Assembly (NCBI GenBank): GCA_947475095.1
Contig: CANJLG010000004.1
Span: 1 to 64,000 of the forward strand
Origin: Flavobacteriales bacterium
GTDB taxonomy: Bacteria; Bacteroidota; Bacteroidia; Flavobacteriales_D; Crocinitomicaceae
Direction of reading: 5' to 3'
DNA length: 64,000 nt
A program made the position numbers and the translations under genes. Positions within the stretch are counted from its first letter, which is position 1. Each line of letters starts with the position of its first letter. The notes under the pieces are model-generated. The model was not told the origin of the DNA, made no database searches, and saw only the letters and a program-made list of their open reading frames with translations. Below are positions 19,439 through 29,841 of this stretch, piece after piece.

Positions 19439-21891
19439 GAAGCTTATTTTTCTTACTATGCTTCATCCCCGCCTTTTTTATGGCCCAAAAAACAATTGTT
19501 TCTGGCAAAGTAGTCGATGAGGCGAGCAAAGAAGGAATCGCAAATGTAAAAATTCAATTTTTCAATTCTAAAATAGCGGTGTTGAGTGATTCACTTGGCA
19601 AATTTACCTTGGAGACTTATTATGCCACAGATTCGTTACAATTTTCTTTTCCTGGTTATGCAACTGTGCGATTCAAAATTAAGATCGATCAAGCTCAGGT
19701 TTTAAATGTGAAATTAGCCCTTAAAACATCAAATTTCGACGAGATTACGGTTCGTCCACCAGATGAGTTGCCGTCAACAAGGCTTCATAAAAAAGTGATC
19801 GCAAACAAAAAAGTGAACAACAAGGAAAAGCTTGATGCATACGAATATGAGGTTTATAATAAAATTCAGTTAGACGGGAATAATCTTGGGGATAAATTTA
19901 ATCAGATTGGAGTAGTTAAGAAACTTGATTTCGTGTTGAATTATATGGATACTTCTGTTGATGGAAAAACATTTCTACCTCTCGTATTAAGTGAATCCGT
20001 CTCCGATTTTTATTTCTCTAATAACCCGAAAAATAAAAAGGAAGTTGTAAAAGCATCGAGGGTAACAGGGATAGAAAATCTAAAAATATCACAATTTCTT
20101 GGAGATATGTATTTAGAAATAAATGTATTTGATAATATTATTGATTTATTCGGCAAATCTTTTATTAGCCCAATAGCTAATTATTCGCGCTCATATTACA
20201 AGTATTTTTTAGAAGACTCAAGCTATATTGGAACGAATTGGTGTTATAAGTTACGCTTTATTCCAAAGCGTAAAGGAGATTTAGTTTTTGAGGGTGAAAT
20301 GTGGATTCATGACACCACCTATGCGGTCAAACAAATTAAAGCTACTATCGCTGGGCTCGCCAATTTGAATTACATACAGGATTTTTATTTTGAGCAAGAT
20401 TTTACTCAAATTGAAAAGGAGGTGTGGATGCTAACAAATGAAAAATTAATTGCAGATGTGCGCTTAACTCAAGATACTAAATTAATCGGTTTATATGGCC
20501 GTAGATCTAGTTCCCGTAAAAACTTTGTTGTTAATTCTAAGCGGCCACCGGATTTTTATAAATCTGACAATACCGTCGAAATACTTGATGGGGCCACCAA
20601 TAAAACAAAAGAAGAATGGCGCGAATTAAGGCATTCTGCACTTAACCTAAATGAGCATGGTATTGGTCAAATGATCGACTCTTTAAATCACGCTCCTTTA
20701 TTCGTTAAATTAAAAAAACTCACCTATTTTGCTTCAACGGGTTATTTTCCTTTGGGGAAAATTGAGTTAGGGAGTGTGTTTTCATTGATTAGTTCTAATC
20801 CTGTTGAGAATTACCGCGTTTCATTGGGACTTAGAACATCGAATGATTTTTCAAAGCGCATTGAATTAGGGGGAACATTGGGGTATGGATTTCTTGACCA
20901 ACGTTGGAAGTATAGCGCCTTATTACGTTATAATCTTAGCCCAAAAAAACGTGCTTTGTTAATTGCTTACTACAATTTTAATATTGAACAAATCGGTCAA
21001 TCACCAACTGCCGTTGCATTAGGTTCTACTTTTGCAACCGTTTTTAGTACTGCTCCATTTGACAAATTAACCTTCGTGAAAAGGGTGGGCCTTAACGTTG
21101 AAAAGGATGTTAAAAAAGACATTGTCTTTTTTACTGGGATGGAGTGGAAACAATTTAATCCATTAGGAGTAACTAGTTATTTATACTATAATCCCAGTTC
21201 ACAAATTATTGATACCATAAGCCAAATTAGAACGGCAGAAATTACGGCAAGATTTCGTTGGACGAAAGACGAAGAATTTATTAGCGGTGCTTTTGACAGA
21301 ACAAGTGTAACCTCCAGTTTTCCAATTCTTTCTGTTCAGGCCATTTTTGGACTTAAAGGCGTTCTCGGAAGCCAATATAATTATCAGAAATTTGAATTTC
21401 AACTCGAACATAATACACAGGTTGGTGTATTTGGCAGGATGAGGTATGGGGCGACAGCCGGATATATTTTTGGAAGAACGGCTTATCCATTCTTGAAAGT
21501 ACATGAAGGCAATCAGTCTTTGTGGCTGCTAACATCCACATTTAATAAATTAAATTTTGTAGAGTTTGTTTCTGACCGCTATGTTTCGGGCTTTATTGAA
21601 AACCATTGGGAGGGCTTATTTTTTGATCGGATACCTCTTGTCAGTAAGTTAAAGTTGCGATTAGTTACAACAGGTCGTATAATGTACGGTGCCGTAAGTG
21701 AGCGTCACAATCAAGTCATGCTAATGCCTTCTTTTGTAAAGAAATTTGGTAATATTCCTTATTCCGAACTATCGATAGGTATTGAAAATATTTTTAAAGT
21801 AGGCCGTGTTGATTTAGTTTGGCGTTTAACACACAACACACCCGGAATAAGTCCATTGGGTGTCCGAGCTCGTTTTTCCTTCAATTTTTAG
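19435..21891 (+). CDS. DUF5686 / carboxypeptidase-like regulatory domain outer-membrane protein
   Basis: Signal peptide, SGKVVDEASKEGIANVKI, C-terminal beta-barrel with RARFSFNF end; ATGA overlap with tatC. Confidence 0.78.
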   Translation: MRSLFFLLCFIPAFFMAQKTIVSGKVVDEASKEGIANVKIQFFNSKIAVLSDSLGKFTLETYYATDSLQFSFPGYATVRFKIKIDQAQVLNVKLALKTSNFDEITVRPPDELPSTRLHKKVIANKKVNNKEKLDAYEYEVYNKIQLDGNNLGDKFNQIGVVKKLDFVLNYMDTSVDGKTFLPLVLSESVSDFYFSNNPKNKKEVVKASRVTGIENLKISQFLGDMYLEINVFDNIIDLFGKSFISPIANYSRSYYKYFLEDSSYIGTNWCYKLRFIPKRKGDLVFEGEMWIHDTTYAVKQIKATIAGLANLNYIQDFYFEQDFTQIEKEVWMLTNEKLIADVRLTQDTKLIGLYGRRSSSRKNFVVNSKRPPDFYKSDNTVEILDGATNKTKEEWRELRHSALNLNEHGIGQMIDSLNHAPLFVKLKKLTYFASTGYFPLGKIELGSVFSLISSNPVENYRVSLGLRTSNDFSKRIELGGTLGYGFLDQRWKYSALLRYNLSPKKRALLIAYYNFNIEQIGQSPTAVALGSTFATVFSTAPFDKLTFVKRVGLNVEKDVKKDIVFFTGMEWKQFNPLGVTSYLYYNPSSQIIDTISQIRTAEITARFRWTKDEEFISGAFDRTSVTSSFPILSVQAIFGLKGVLGSQYNYQKFEFQLEHNTQVGVFGRMRYGATAGYIFGRTAYPFLKVHEGNQSLWLLTSTFNKLNFVEFVSDRYVSGFIENHWEGLFFDRIPLVSKLKLRLVTTGRIMYGAVSERHNQVMLMPSFVKKFGNIPYSELSIGIENIFKVGRVDLVWRLTHNTPGISPLGVRARFSFNF

Positions 21892-21903
21892 TACTTTAGC
21901 AGG

Positions 21904-22629
21904 GTGAAATTATTTACAACAAGTATTAAGAAATCATATAGAGGTCGCTCAGTTGTAGACGGGGTCTCTGTTGAAGTAAAACAAGGTGAAATTGTTGGTT
22001 TGTTAGGTCCAAATGGCGCTGGAAAAACAACTTCTTTCTACATGATTGTTGGATTAGTTAGACCTGATCAAGGACACGTTTTTCTTGATGAACTTGAAAT
22101 CACAAAATTACCAATGTATAAAAGGGCCCAACTCGGAATTGGTTATCTTCCACAAGAGGTTTCGGTGTTTAGAAAGTTAAGCGTAGAAGATAACATTATG
22201 GCCATTCTCGAAATGACTCCGCTAAGCTCAAGCCAAAGGAAACAAAAATTAGAAAAATTATTAGAGGAGTTTGGTCTTGTAGCTATTCGAAAAAACCTCG
22301 GTGACCGATTATCTGGAGGGGAAAAAAGAAGAACAGAAATTGCTCGTGCACTAGCCACTGACCCCAAATTTATTCTCCTTGATGAACCTTTCGCCGGGGT
22401 AGATCCTATTGCGGTTGAAGATATTCAAAGTATAATTTCCGAATTAAGAAACCGGAATATCGGCGTTTTAATTACGGATCATAATGTTCAGGAAACCTTG
22501 TCAATTACTGATCGAGCCTATTTGCTTTTTGAAGGGAAAATATTGAAATCAGGAACAGCAGAAGAACTTGCCGCTGACGAACAAGTACGGAAGGTTTATT
22601 TAGGGCAAAATTTTGTGCTGCGAAAGTGA
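21904..22629 (+). CDS. lptB: LPS export ABC transporter ATP-binding protein
   Basis: Walker [47 protein letters not shown] start. Confidence 0.93.
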   Translation: MKLFTTSIKKSYRGRSVVDGVSVEVKQGEIVGLLGPNGAGKTTSFYMIVGLVRPDQGHVFLDELEITKLPMYKRAQLGIGYLPQEVSVFRKLSVEDNIMAILEMTPLSSSQRKQKLEKLLEEFGLVAIRKNLGDRLSGGEKRRTEIARALATDPKFILLDEPFAGVDPIAVEDIQSIISELRNRNIGVLITDHNVQETLSITDRAYLLFEGKILKSGTAEELAADEQVRKVYLGQNFVLRK

Positions 22630-22632
22630 TAA

Positions 22633-25305
22633 TTACTTGAGAAGGTTGACAGATCCTGTTATGATTTGCCACGCGCTGGGAATGTTACAAGGTTTGTATT
22701 TTAATACGTAAGCATACACACCATCAGGACTAATTGCCCCTCGGTATTTACCGTCCCATCCCAAATCTTTGTTGTCGGTAATAAAAACGAGCTGCCCCCA
22801 ACGATTATACACACAAAACTCCCAATCGATAATTTCAAAATCGGTCACGGGTTTGAACACATCATTTTTTCCATCTTCATCTGGGATAAAAGTATTGGGA
22901 ATGTAAAGGGTAAAAGGGCTAACCTTTACAGTACAAATGGCCGAATCTTTACACCCAAAAACATTAGATACGATTTGAACGGGGTTATCTGTTCCGGCAA
23001 CAATATAATCATGTGAAAAACTGGCTTGATTAGACATAAAGCCATTGTGATCGAAGTAGTAAAGGTAATTGGAAGCCCCACTCGATTCATCTGTAAAATT
23101 AACGGTGTTATCACACACATCCACTTCGGTGGGATTAACGCTAAATCCTGCAATAGGAGATGGGTGCACGGTTACAATATCCTGTTGTAGCATATATAAG
23201 GTATCGATACAACCCTCCAAGGTAATTAAGGTTAAGCCAACACTATAGTTTCCAACCTGATAATAGACATGGCTCGGATTTAAAGCTGTAGAGGTTCCTC
23301 CATCTCCAAAATCCCAAGAATAGCTTGCATTACCGTCAACTACACTCGTATTGACAAAGCTCGCAATTGATGGAGCACATTGTAAACTATTTAAGAAAAC
23401 AAAGTTAATACTCGGCTCAAAGTAAACATAAACTTGTTGTTGAACAGAATCAATGCAATTGTCAAAACTACCATAAAGCGTTACCGGTTGAACTCCAGCA
23501 CTTAAATAGGACACATCATTTACGTCTGAACTATTCGCAAAAGAAGGAACTGCATTGGATCCAAAATCATACCAGTAAATGGCATTTGGTGGGCCGCTAA
23601 CGGTTCCGTCGAAATCATACAACCCACCATTGATACAGAGAGAATCTGAATGGGTAAAACTTAATAATAAAGGTTCATTAACGGTGATTTGAACATCACT
23701 CGTATCCGAACAATTCAAACCTGAGCTTGCAATTAATTGAACGGTATAGGTTCCAGACGTAGTATAGGAATACGAGGGTGAAAAGACACTGCTTATGTCT
23801 GTGTTTATTCCGCCAACCCCAAAATCCCATTGGTATTGAAAACTATTGGTGGAGGTATTTCCAAAGGCGATGGTCAGGCCAAGGCATTCAATATTAGGAG
23901 GAACGCTGATACTTGATGTTGCCTGCCCAAAAATATAAACAGAGTCGGTAAAACTAGTTTGACATTGACCATTATCACCAGAAATGACAATCGTGTGGTA
24001 TCCCGGTGTGGAGTATACAATTGTTGGCCCTGCCAAGCCTGATGCACTGCTTTGTGATGCACTCGCATCAAAGGTCCATGAATAAGTACCTATAGAAGGG
24101 GAACTAGATTGACCAACAAAGTTAAATTCATTCCCGTTAATGCATAAGGAGTCTTCTGCTGACCATCCGACCGAAAAAGGATTGTTTACGATGATCGAAA
24201 TATATGCGGTATCTGTGCAAGGCATTCCCGGGTTAACAATTAGTTGTGCTTGATAGGTGCCTGGGCCAGGATAGGTGTAATTTGGCTCAAATAAAGAGCT
24301 GATATCGGCATTTGTTCCAGCAACCCCAAAATCCCAAGCGTAGCTCGAACCACCATAAGAATTATTATCAAATTGTACGGTTAAACCTTGGCAGTATGAA
24401 ATAAAGGTCGGCAGTTGTTCTTGTGTGGGTAAGATCGCTTGCATGGTAATATTGCAGTTAAATACCCGGAATAAAAAGTCACGTACAGTTTGACCGATAA
24501 TAACACCATTTCTGACTTCCTGAACGCGCACACCTACTACAAATAAGCCGATCATGTTTGGATTGACATTTAATATACCACTTACGGGATCAATCGAAAC
24601 AGAAGAACCAGGGCCTAATGGAGTAGCAGCGCTATACCCTCCGGCCCAATTGACTGGCGGATAAGGTGGCGGTGGGGTTTGTGCAGGGAGAGGATTTATG
24701 GAGTTTGCGCCAGCGTTTGGGGTAACCAGTGAATACACTAATTGATCTCCATCGGGATCTGTTGCAACATGATTAAAGACCAAGTTATCATTGTTGCAAA
24801 GTAATATAGGAGGGTAGTTTACAAACCGTGGACTGCTGTTTTGATAATAATTGGAACCTGAGCCGGGTATGGTTGTGCTTAAGGTTATGCCCGTGTCATC
24901 GGGATTATTAAGGTTGGTGACATTTGGTCCGCGGCAGCAACGCTGGTAGGCTATCGTATAACCATTTGGAGATGGAGGTAGGGTAACAACGACCGTGTAG
25001 ATAGCTCTTTCAACGCAAATATTTGTTGGGGGTGTTGCGCAGGGATTATTGAAAATTACAGGTAGTACTGTGCTACCCGGAAAGGGAACATCAATGTTTT
25101 GATATAAGTTCCCCCCTAAATAAATCGCCAATTTTAACGGATTATCATATTCTGCACCTGTTGAATTGCAATCTCTATAAAGGGTTATAAAAAATCTATA
25201 TTGGTTATTCCCAAGGTAATTGTAATAAATATCACCACCAATGATATGGGAAGCAAAACTTAGTTTCGAAAACAACACAAAAAGACAAATGATAATGTAT
25301 TTCAT
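22633..25305 (-). CDS. PKD-repeat protein with T9SS type B (gliding motility-associated) C-terminal domain
   Basis: Signal peptide; SHIIGGDIYY N-term; PKD motifs YSWDFGDGGTSTALNPSHVY; C-term TFIPDEDGKNDVFKP...VYNRWGQLVF...DGVYAYVLKY. Confidence 0.88.
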   Translation of the reverse strand: MKYIIICLFVLFSKLSFASHIIGGDIYYNYLGNNQYRFFITLYRDCNSTGAEYDNPLKLAIYLGGNLYQNIDVPFPGSTVLPVIFNNPCATPPTNICVERAIYTVVVTLPPSPNGYTIAYQRCCRGPNVTNLNNPDDTGITLSTTIPGSGSNYYQNSSPRFVNYPPILLCNNDNLVFNHVATDPDGDQLVYSLVTPNAGANSINPLPAQTPPPPYPPVNWAGGYSAATPLGPGSSVSIDPVSGILNVNPNMIGLFVVGVRVQEVRNGVIIGQTVRDFLFRVFNCNITMQAILPTQEQLPTFISYCQGLTVQFDNNSYGGSSYAWDFGVAGTNADISSLFEPNYTYPGPGTYQAQLIVNPGMPCTDTAYISIIVNNPFSVGWSAEDSLCINGNEFNFVGQSSSPSIGTYSWTFDASASQSSASGLAGPTIVYSTPGYHTIVISGDNGQCQTSFTDSVYIFGQATSSISVPPNIECLGLTIAFGNTSTNSFQYQWDFGVGGINTDISSVFSPSYSYTTSGTYTVQLIASSGLNCSDTSDVQITVNEPLLLSFTHSDSLCINGGLYDFDGTVSGPPNAIYWYDFGSNAVPSFANSSDVNDVSYLSAGVQPVTLYGSFDNCIDSVQQQVYVYFEPSINFVFLNSLQCAPSIASFVNTSVVDGNASYSWDFGDGGTSTALNPSHVYYQVGNYSVGLTLITLEGCIDTLYMLQQDIVTVHPSPIAGFSVNPTEVDVCDNTVNFTDESSGASNYLYYFDHNGFMSNQASFSHDYIVAGTDNPVQIVSNVFGCKDSAICTVKVSPFTLYIPNTFIPDEDGKNDVFKPVTDFEIIDWEFCVYNRWGQLVFITDNKDLGWDGKYRGAISPDGVYAYVLKYKPCNIPSAWQIITGSVNLLK

Positions 25306-25350
25306 AGGCTTAGTAGACGTAAAGTTAGTCCAAATGTTTGCTTTTAAATA

Positions 25351-26127
25351 TTATTTGCATCCATCAAAGTTATATATCGAAGAAGTGTATTTATAAGCAC
25401 CCCAATTTTCGATCGCTGAGCCATCAACACATTTTCCTGGATTACCCTTTTCGAAAGCAAGATCTTTATCATAAAAATACCGCGCTGCTAAACCATAATA
25501 ATCATGCCTGCTTGGGTGCTCAGGGTTACAAATGGCAAATATTTTTTCATTCACTTTTTGATTAACAATCATTTTTATGGCTTGTATGACATCATGGCTA
25601 TGCACCAAATTTACAGGTGAATTACCATCGTTTAGAGGGGGTGATTTTTTAATGAGGCTGTGAATGGGATGTCTTTTCGGACCAATTAAACCTCCGAGTC
25701 TAAGGATACACCAATTTGAAGTGTGTAAAATAATGTTCTCCGCAAGTGTTAAAGGATGCCCTTCTATGAGTACACTTTCCTCAGAGACCCTGCCGGTGGT
25801 ATTGGCATAAACGCCAGTCGAACTTAAAAATATAACACGAGTAGTAACAGAAAAGTTGGATAGTAGGGACGAAATTATCAATGGATAATTCGTAAAACCT
25901 GTGGGGGGTAAACCAATAATTAAAACATCGGTTTCTACTAATGGATTGATATTAACGGAAGTATCAGAAAATGTAATGCTTACTGATTTCCACTTATTAT
26001 TTTCGAAAAACAAGCGTTTTTTAGGGTCTCTAGATGATATCGCTATTGCATACCCATCTGCATATAAGGCTTCAGCAAGTTGAACCCCCAACCATCCACC
26101 TCCAATAATTGTTATTTTTTCTTTCAT
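25351..26127 (-). CDS. NAD(P)-binding Rossmann-fold epimerase-like protein
   Basis: KITIIGGGWLGVQLAEALYADG, FLSSTGVYANTTG; start placed at MKEKITII. Confidence 0.78.
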   Translation of the reverse strand: MKEKITIIGGGWLGVQLAEALYADGYAIAISSRDPKKRLFFENNKWKSVSITFSDTSVNINPLVETDVLIIGLPPTGFTNYPLIISSLLSNFSVTTRVIFLSSTGVYANTTGRVSEESVLIEGHPLTLAENIILHTSNWCILRLGGLIGPKRHPIHSLIKKSPPLNDGNSPVNLVHSHDVIQAIKMIVNQKVNEKIFAICNPEHPSRHDYYGLAARYFYDKDLAFEKGNPGKCVDGSAIENWGAYKYTSSIYNFDGCK

Positions 26128-26144
26128 TATACTTTTCAAATCTT

Positions 26145-26152
26145 ACCTTTGT
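26145..26152 (+). promoter_or_regulatory. Bacteroidetes-type -7 motif (TACCTTTG) upstream of lpdA
   Basis: Matches TAnnTTTG in the divergent intergenic region. Confidence 0.45.
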
Positions 26153-26172
26153 CAGACCATAAAGATACAAAG

Positions 26173-27576
26173 ATGAGTTCTTACGACGTAATTATTATTG
26201 GTTCTGGACCTGGTGGATACGTTTCTGCCATTCGTTGCGCCCAACTTGGATTAAAAACAGCGATTATTGAAAAATATGCAACATTAGGGGGCACCTGCTT
26301 AAATGTGGGATGTATTCCTTCTAAGGCATTATTGGATTCTTCCGAACATTTTTTTAATGCCAAACACAACTTTCAAGAACATGGCATTGATCTAAAGGGT
26401 CTACAGGCAAATTTAAGCCAAATGATAAATCGAAAAAACGAAGTGGTAAGTCAAACATGCGCCGGGGTTAAGTTTCTAATGGATAAAAATAAAATCTCCG
26501 TCTATTATGGAATGGGATCTTTTGTTGATAAACAAACGGTTTCTGTTCTTGCTGAAGACGGCTCAAAAACAACGCTGACGGCTAAAAATATTGTGATTGC
26601 AACTGGTTCAAAGCCCAATTTCTTTCCGGGAATGGAGCCAGATAAAAAACGAATTATCACCTCTACTGAGGCACTTAATATGACTGAAATCCCCAAGAAA
26701 ATGCTCGTGATTGGAGCGGGTGTTATTGGTTTGGAATTAGGCTCTGTGTTTAGCAGACTTGGGAGTGAAATTGATGTAATTGAATTTGCACCGACCCTGT
26801 TACCAACAATGGACGCATCGATTGGGAAAGAATTTGGTAAAATTCTTAAAAAAGAAGGATTTAAATTTCACATGGAACACCGAGTAGAATCGGTTGTCAA
26901 TATGGGAAAAAAAGTGGTTTTGACCGCCTTAAATAAAAAAGGGGAGTCGATTAATTTCGAAGCGGACTATTGTCTAGTTGCCGTTGGTCGAAAAGCATAT
27001 ACGGAAGGCTTGCAGCTTAAAAACGCTGGTATTTCAGCGAATGAGCGTGGGCAAGTGGAAGTGAATGAGCACCTTCAAACTGCAGTGCCTACTATTTATG
27101 CTATCGGAGATGTTGTTCGAGGCGCGATGTTGGCTCATAAAGCAGAAGAAGAGGGAGTATTTGTGGCAGAGTTAATAGCGGGTCAAAAACCTCATATTAA
27201 TTATAATTTAATTCCAGGGGTTGTTTACACATGGCCAGAAATTGCTGCTGTTGGAAAAACAGAGGAGGAAATAAAAGCCATGGGTATCGAATATAAAGTA
27301 GGAAGTTTCCCCATTAAAGCTCTAGGCAGGGCTCGCGCAAGCATGGATACTGCTGGCTTTATTAAGATTATTGCGGATAAAAAAACCGATGAGGTATTGG
27401 GTGTTCATATGATTGCCCCTCGAGCAGCTGATTTAATTATGGAAGCAGTTGTCGCAATGGAATACCGAGCATCTGCTGAGGATATTGTTAGGATTTGTCA
27501 CCCTCATCCTACCTATTCTGAAGGGATGAAGGAAGCGGCAATGGCTGCTACGGATAACCGCGCCATGCATATCTAA
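26173..27576 (+). CDS. lpdA: Dihydrolipoyl dehydrogenase
   Basis: IGSGPGGYVSAIRCAQLG, GGTCLNVGCIPSKALL, HPHPTYSEGMKEA; start moved to the ATG at 26173 (MSSYDVIIIG). Confidence 0.95.
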   Translation: MSSYDVIIIGSGPGGYVSAIRCAQLGLKTAIIEKYATLGGTCLNVGCIPSKALLDSSEHFFNAKHNFQEHGIDLKGLQANLSQMINRKNEVVSQTCAGVKFLMDKNKISVYYGMGSFVDKQTVSVLAEDGSKTTLTAKNIVIATGSKPNFFPGMEPDKKRIITSTEALNMTEIPKKMLVIGAGVIGLELGSVFSRLGSEIDVIEFAPTLLPTMDASIGKEFGKILKKEGFKFHMEHRVESVVNMGKKVVLTALNKKGESINFEADYCLVAVGRKAYTEGLQLKNAGISANERGQVEVNEHLQTAVPTIYAIGDVVRGAMLAHKAEEEGVFVAELIAGQKPHINYNLIPGVVYTWPEIAAVGKTEEEIKAMGIEYKVGSFPIKALGRARASMDTAGFIKIIADKKTDEVLGVHMIAPRAADLIMEAVVAMEYRASAEDIVRICHPHPTYSEGMKEAAMAATDNRAMHI

Positions 27577-28305
27577 TTAGGGATTCCAAAGCGCCCAACT
27601 TTTCATTGCCTGCGTTTTTAACATGCTCTCCCCATTCATTATACTAGCACCTTGTGCTTTAGCTTTTTTTAGAAATAGTGTTTCAATAGGATTGTAAATT
27701 AAATCGATGGCAAGGTGATCGTTTCCCATTGATTCATAGGGAAGATCAAGACACTCATCGAGGTGTGGGTGTGTTCCGACCGGTGTGCAGTTAATGATTA
27801 ATTTGCAAGCGTTGATCATGTGAGAATTTACCGCTGAGTAATCAAAGTGTTTAGGGATGCCACTCGCTTTTCGACTAACAAAAAGCACGTCAATACCAAT
27901 TTCTTGTAAGACAAATGCCACAGCTTTTGCTGCACCACCGGTCCCGAATATGATTGCGCGTTCATGCTGGTTCGTTAAAAAGGGCTTGATGGATTGCTGA
28001 AATCCAAACACGTCTGTGTTGTATCCAATTTTATGGTTTCCATCAAAAACGATGGTATTTACAGCACCAATTGTTCTCGCAAGTGGATCAAGTTCATCTA
28101 AATACGGAAGGACGCTTTCTTTGTATGGAATTGTAACATTAAGACCGGAAGGAGCCTGAGCAAAGACAGTTAAAATCTCTTGAATGGATGCTAGTTCAAA
28201 ATTTTTGTACCTTGCCTCAATAGCTTCGTTTTCGAACATGGTGCTAAAAAATTTAGATGAAAACGAGTGCGATAAAGATTTTCCGATTAGTCCGTAGGTT
28301 TTCAT
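27577..28305 (-). CDS. aroE: Shikimate dehydrogenase
   Basis: YGLIGKSLSHSFSSKFF, LNVTIPYKESV, FGTGGAAKAVAFVL; start set at MKTYGLIG. Confidence 0.93.
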   Translation of the reverse strand: MKTYGLIGKSLSHSFSSKFFSTMFENEAIEARYKNFELASIQEILTVFAQAPSGLNVTIPYKESVLPYLDELDPLARTIGAVNTIVFDGNHKIGYNTDVFGFQQSIKPFLTNQHERAIIFGTGGAAKAVAFVLQEIGIDVLFVSRKASGIPKHFDYSAVNSHMINACKLIINCTPVGTHPHLDECLDLPYESMGNDHLAIDLIYNPIETLFLKKAKAQGASIMNGESMLKTQAMKSWALWNP

Positions 28306-28387
28306 GCTTGAATTTGATTTGCGAAAATACAATAAATCGCATATTGAAATCAATTATTGTTTTCTTGAAGCAATAAGAACATTCTTT

Positions 28388-28395
28388 TAACTTTG
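28388..28395 (+). promoter_or_regulatory. Bacteroidetes-type -7 motif (TAACTTTG) immediately before rsgA
   Basis: TAnnTTTG match ending 5 bp before the ATG at 28400. Confidence 0.5.
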
Positions 28396-28399
28396 TATT

Positions 28400-29338
28400 A
28401 TGGAGCAGGGTTTGGTATTGAAGTCGACAGGAAAATGGTATACCCTTGAGTTATCTGCAGGACAAATTGTTCAAGCGCGAATTCGTGGAAAATTACGTTT
28501 AGAAGGGCTTTCAACCACTAATCCTATCGCTGCGGGGGATAAAGTGTTCCTGCTACCCGATGTAGATTCAGAGGGAATTCGCTTGATTGATAACATCGTC
28601 CCTCGTAAAAACTACCTTGTGCGAAAGTCAACCAATCTTAGCAAGCAAATGCAAATTTTAGCTGCAAATATTGATCATGCTTATTTAGTAGTTACTCTAA
28701 AATCACCGGTCACACAAATCGCCTTTATAGATCGTTTTTTAGTTTCTGCTGAGTCGTTTAGAATTCCGACAACAATTTTATTTAATAAAACTGACCTATA
28801 TGGAGAGGAAGAGTTGGGGCTTCTAGCTGTTTTAAAAAATATTTATGGTACCATAGGTTATGGTGTAGCAGCGATAAGTACAATAGATAAATTGACCACA
28901 AATTTTCTTTTGAATGAAATCGATGGAAAAAACGTGATGATTTCTGGTAATTCTGGTGTTGGAAAATCATCGTTAGTGAATGCACTAGATGCTACGCTAA
29001 ACCTTAGAATTGGCGAAATTTCACAAGCTCATGAACAAGGCAAACATACTACTACCTTTGCTGAAATGCATAAATTAGCGAGCGGAGGCTATATCATCGA
29101 CACCCCAGGCATACGCGCTTTTGGCCTAATTAATATCGAAAAGGAGCATATCTCACATTATTTTCCTGAAATAAGGGACTTATTGGGGCAATGTCGTTTT
29201 CATAATTGTATGCATTTAAACGAGCCCTACTGTGCGGTTAAACTAGCATTAGAAGAGGACCAGATTGCAGCGTCTCGTTATCATAGTTATTTACAATTAA
29301 TGGAGGAAGATGGCAATTCTCCTTATCGTTATGCATAG
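28400..29338 (+). CDS. rsgA: Ribosome small subunit-dependent GTPase A
   Basis: Circularly permuted GTPase: FNKTDL, GNSGVGKSSLVNAL, DTPGIRAFGL, C-H-C zinc motif CRFHNCMHLNEPYC. Confidence 0.95.
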   Translation: MEQGLVLKSTGKWYTLELSAGQIVQARIRGKLRLEGLSTTNPIAAGDKVFLLPDVDSEGIRLIDNIVPRKNYLVRKSTNLSKQMQILAANIDHAYLVVTLKSPVTQIAFIDRFLVSAESFRIPTTILFNKTDLYGEEELGLLAVLKNIYGTIGYGVAAISTIDKLTTNFLLNEIDGKNVMISGNSGVGKSSLVNALDATLNLRIGEISQAHEQGKHTTTFAEMHKLASGGYIIDTPGIRAFGLINIEKEHISHYFPEIRDLLGQCRFHNCMHLNEPYCAVKLALEEDQIAASRYHSYLQLMEEDGNSPYRYA

Positions 29339-29343
29339 AAATC

Positions 29344-29802
29344 ATGAAGATAGTCATACAACGAGTAAGTAGTGCGTCTGTTAAAATTAATAAGGAAATC
29401 TACAGCCATATCGAAAATGGCCTTGTCATTTTTTTAGGCATTCATTCGGAAGATAATCTAGATGATATTCAGTACCTCATTAAAAAAATAGTGGCTTTAC
29501 GCATTTTTAGCGATGGGGATGGAAAAATGAATTTGTCTGTCCATGATGTTAAGGGCGACTTACTGGTGATTAGTCAATTCACTTTATATGCTCAAACCAA
29601 GAAAGGAAATCGGCCTAGCTTTATTGATGCAGCGAATCCGGAAATTGCTTTGCCTTTGTACCACGATTTTTTGACTTGCCTTCAGCAGCAATATAAAGGA
29701 AGGATTGAAACTGGGGAATTTGGCGCCGACATGCAAATATCGCTATGCAATGATGGTCCAATTACCATAATCATCGATTCAAAAGAAAAAAAAGCGCTTT
29801 AG
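29344..29802 (+). CDS. dtd: D-aminoacyl-tRNA deacylase
   Basis: MKIVIQRVSSASVKI, LLVISQFTLYAQTKKGNRPSF. Confidence 0.95.
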   Translation: MKIVIQRVSSASVKINKEIYSHIENGLVIFLGIHSEDNLDDIQYLIKKIVALRIFSDGDGKMNLSVHDVKGDLLVISQFTLYAQTKKGNRPSFIDAANPEIALPLYHDFLTCLQQQYKGRIETGEFGADMQISLCNDGPITIIIDSKEKKAL

Positions 29803-29841
29803 AAACCATAAATAGTAATTACTACCTTAAAATATAACAAC

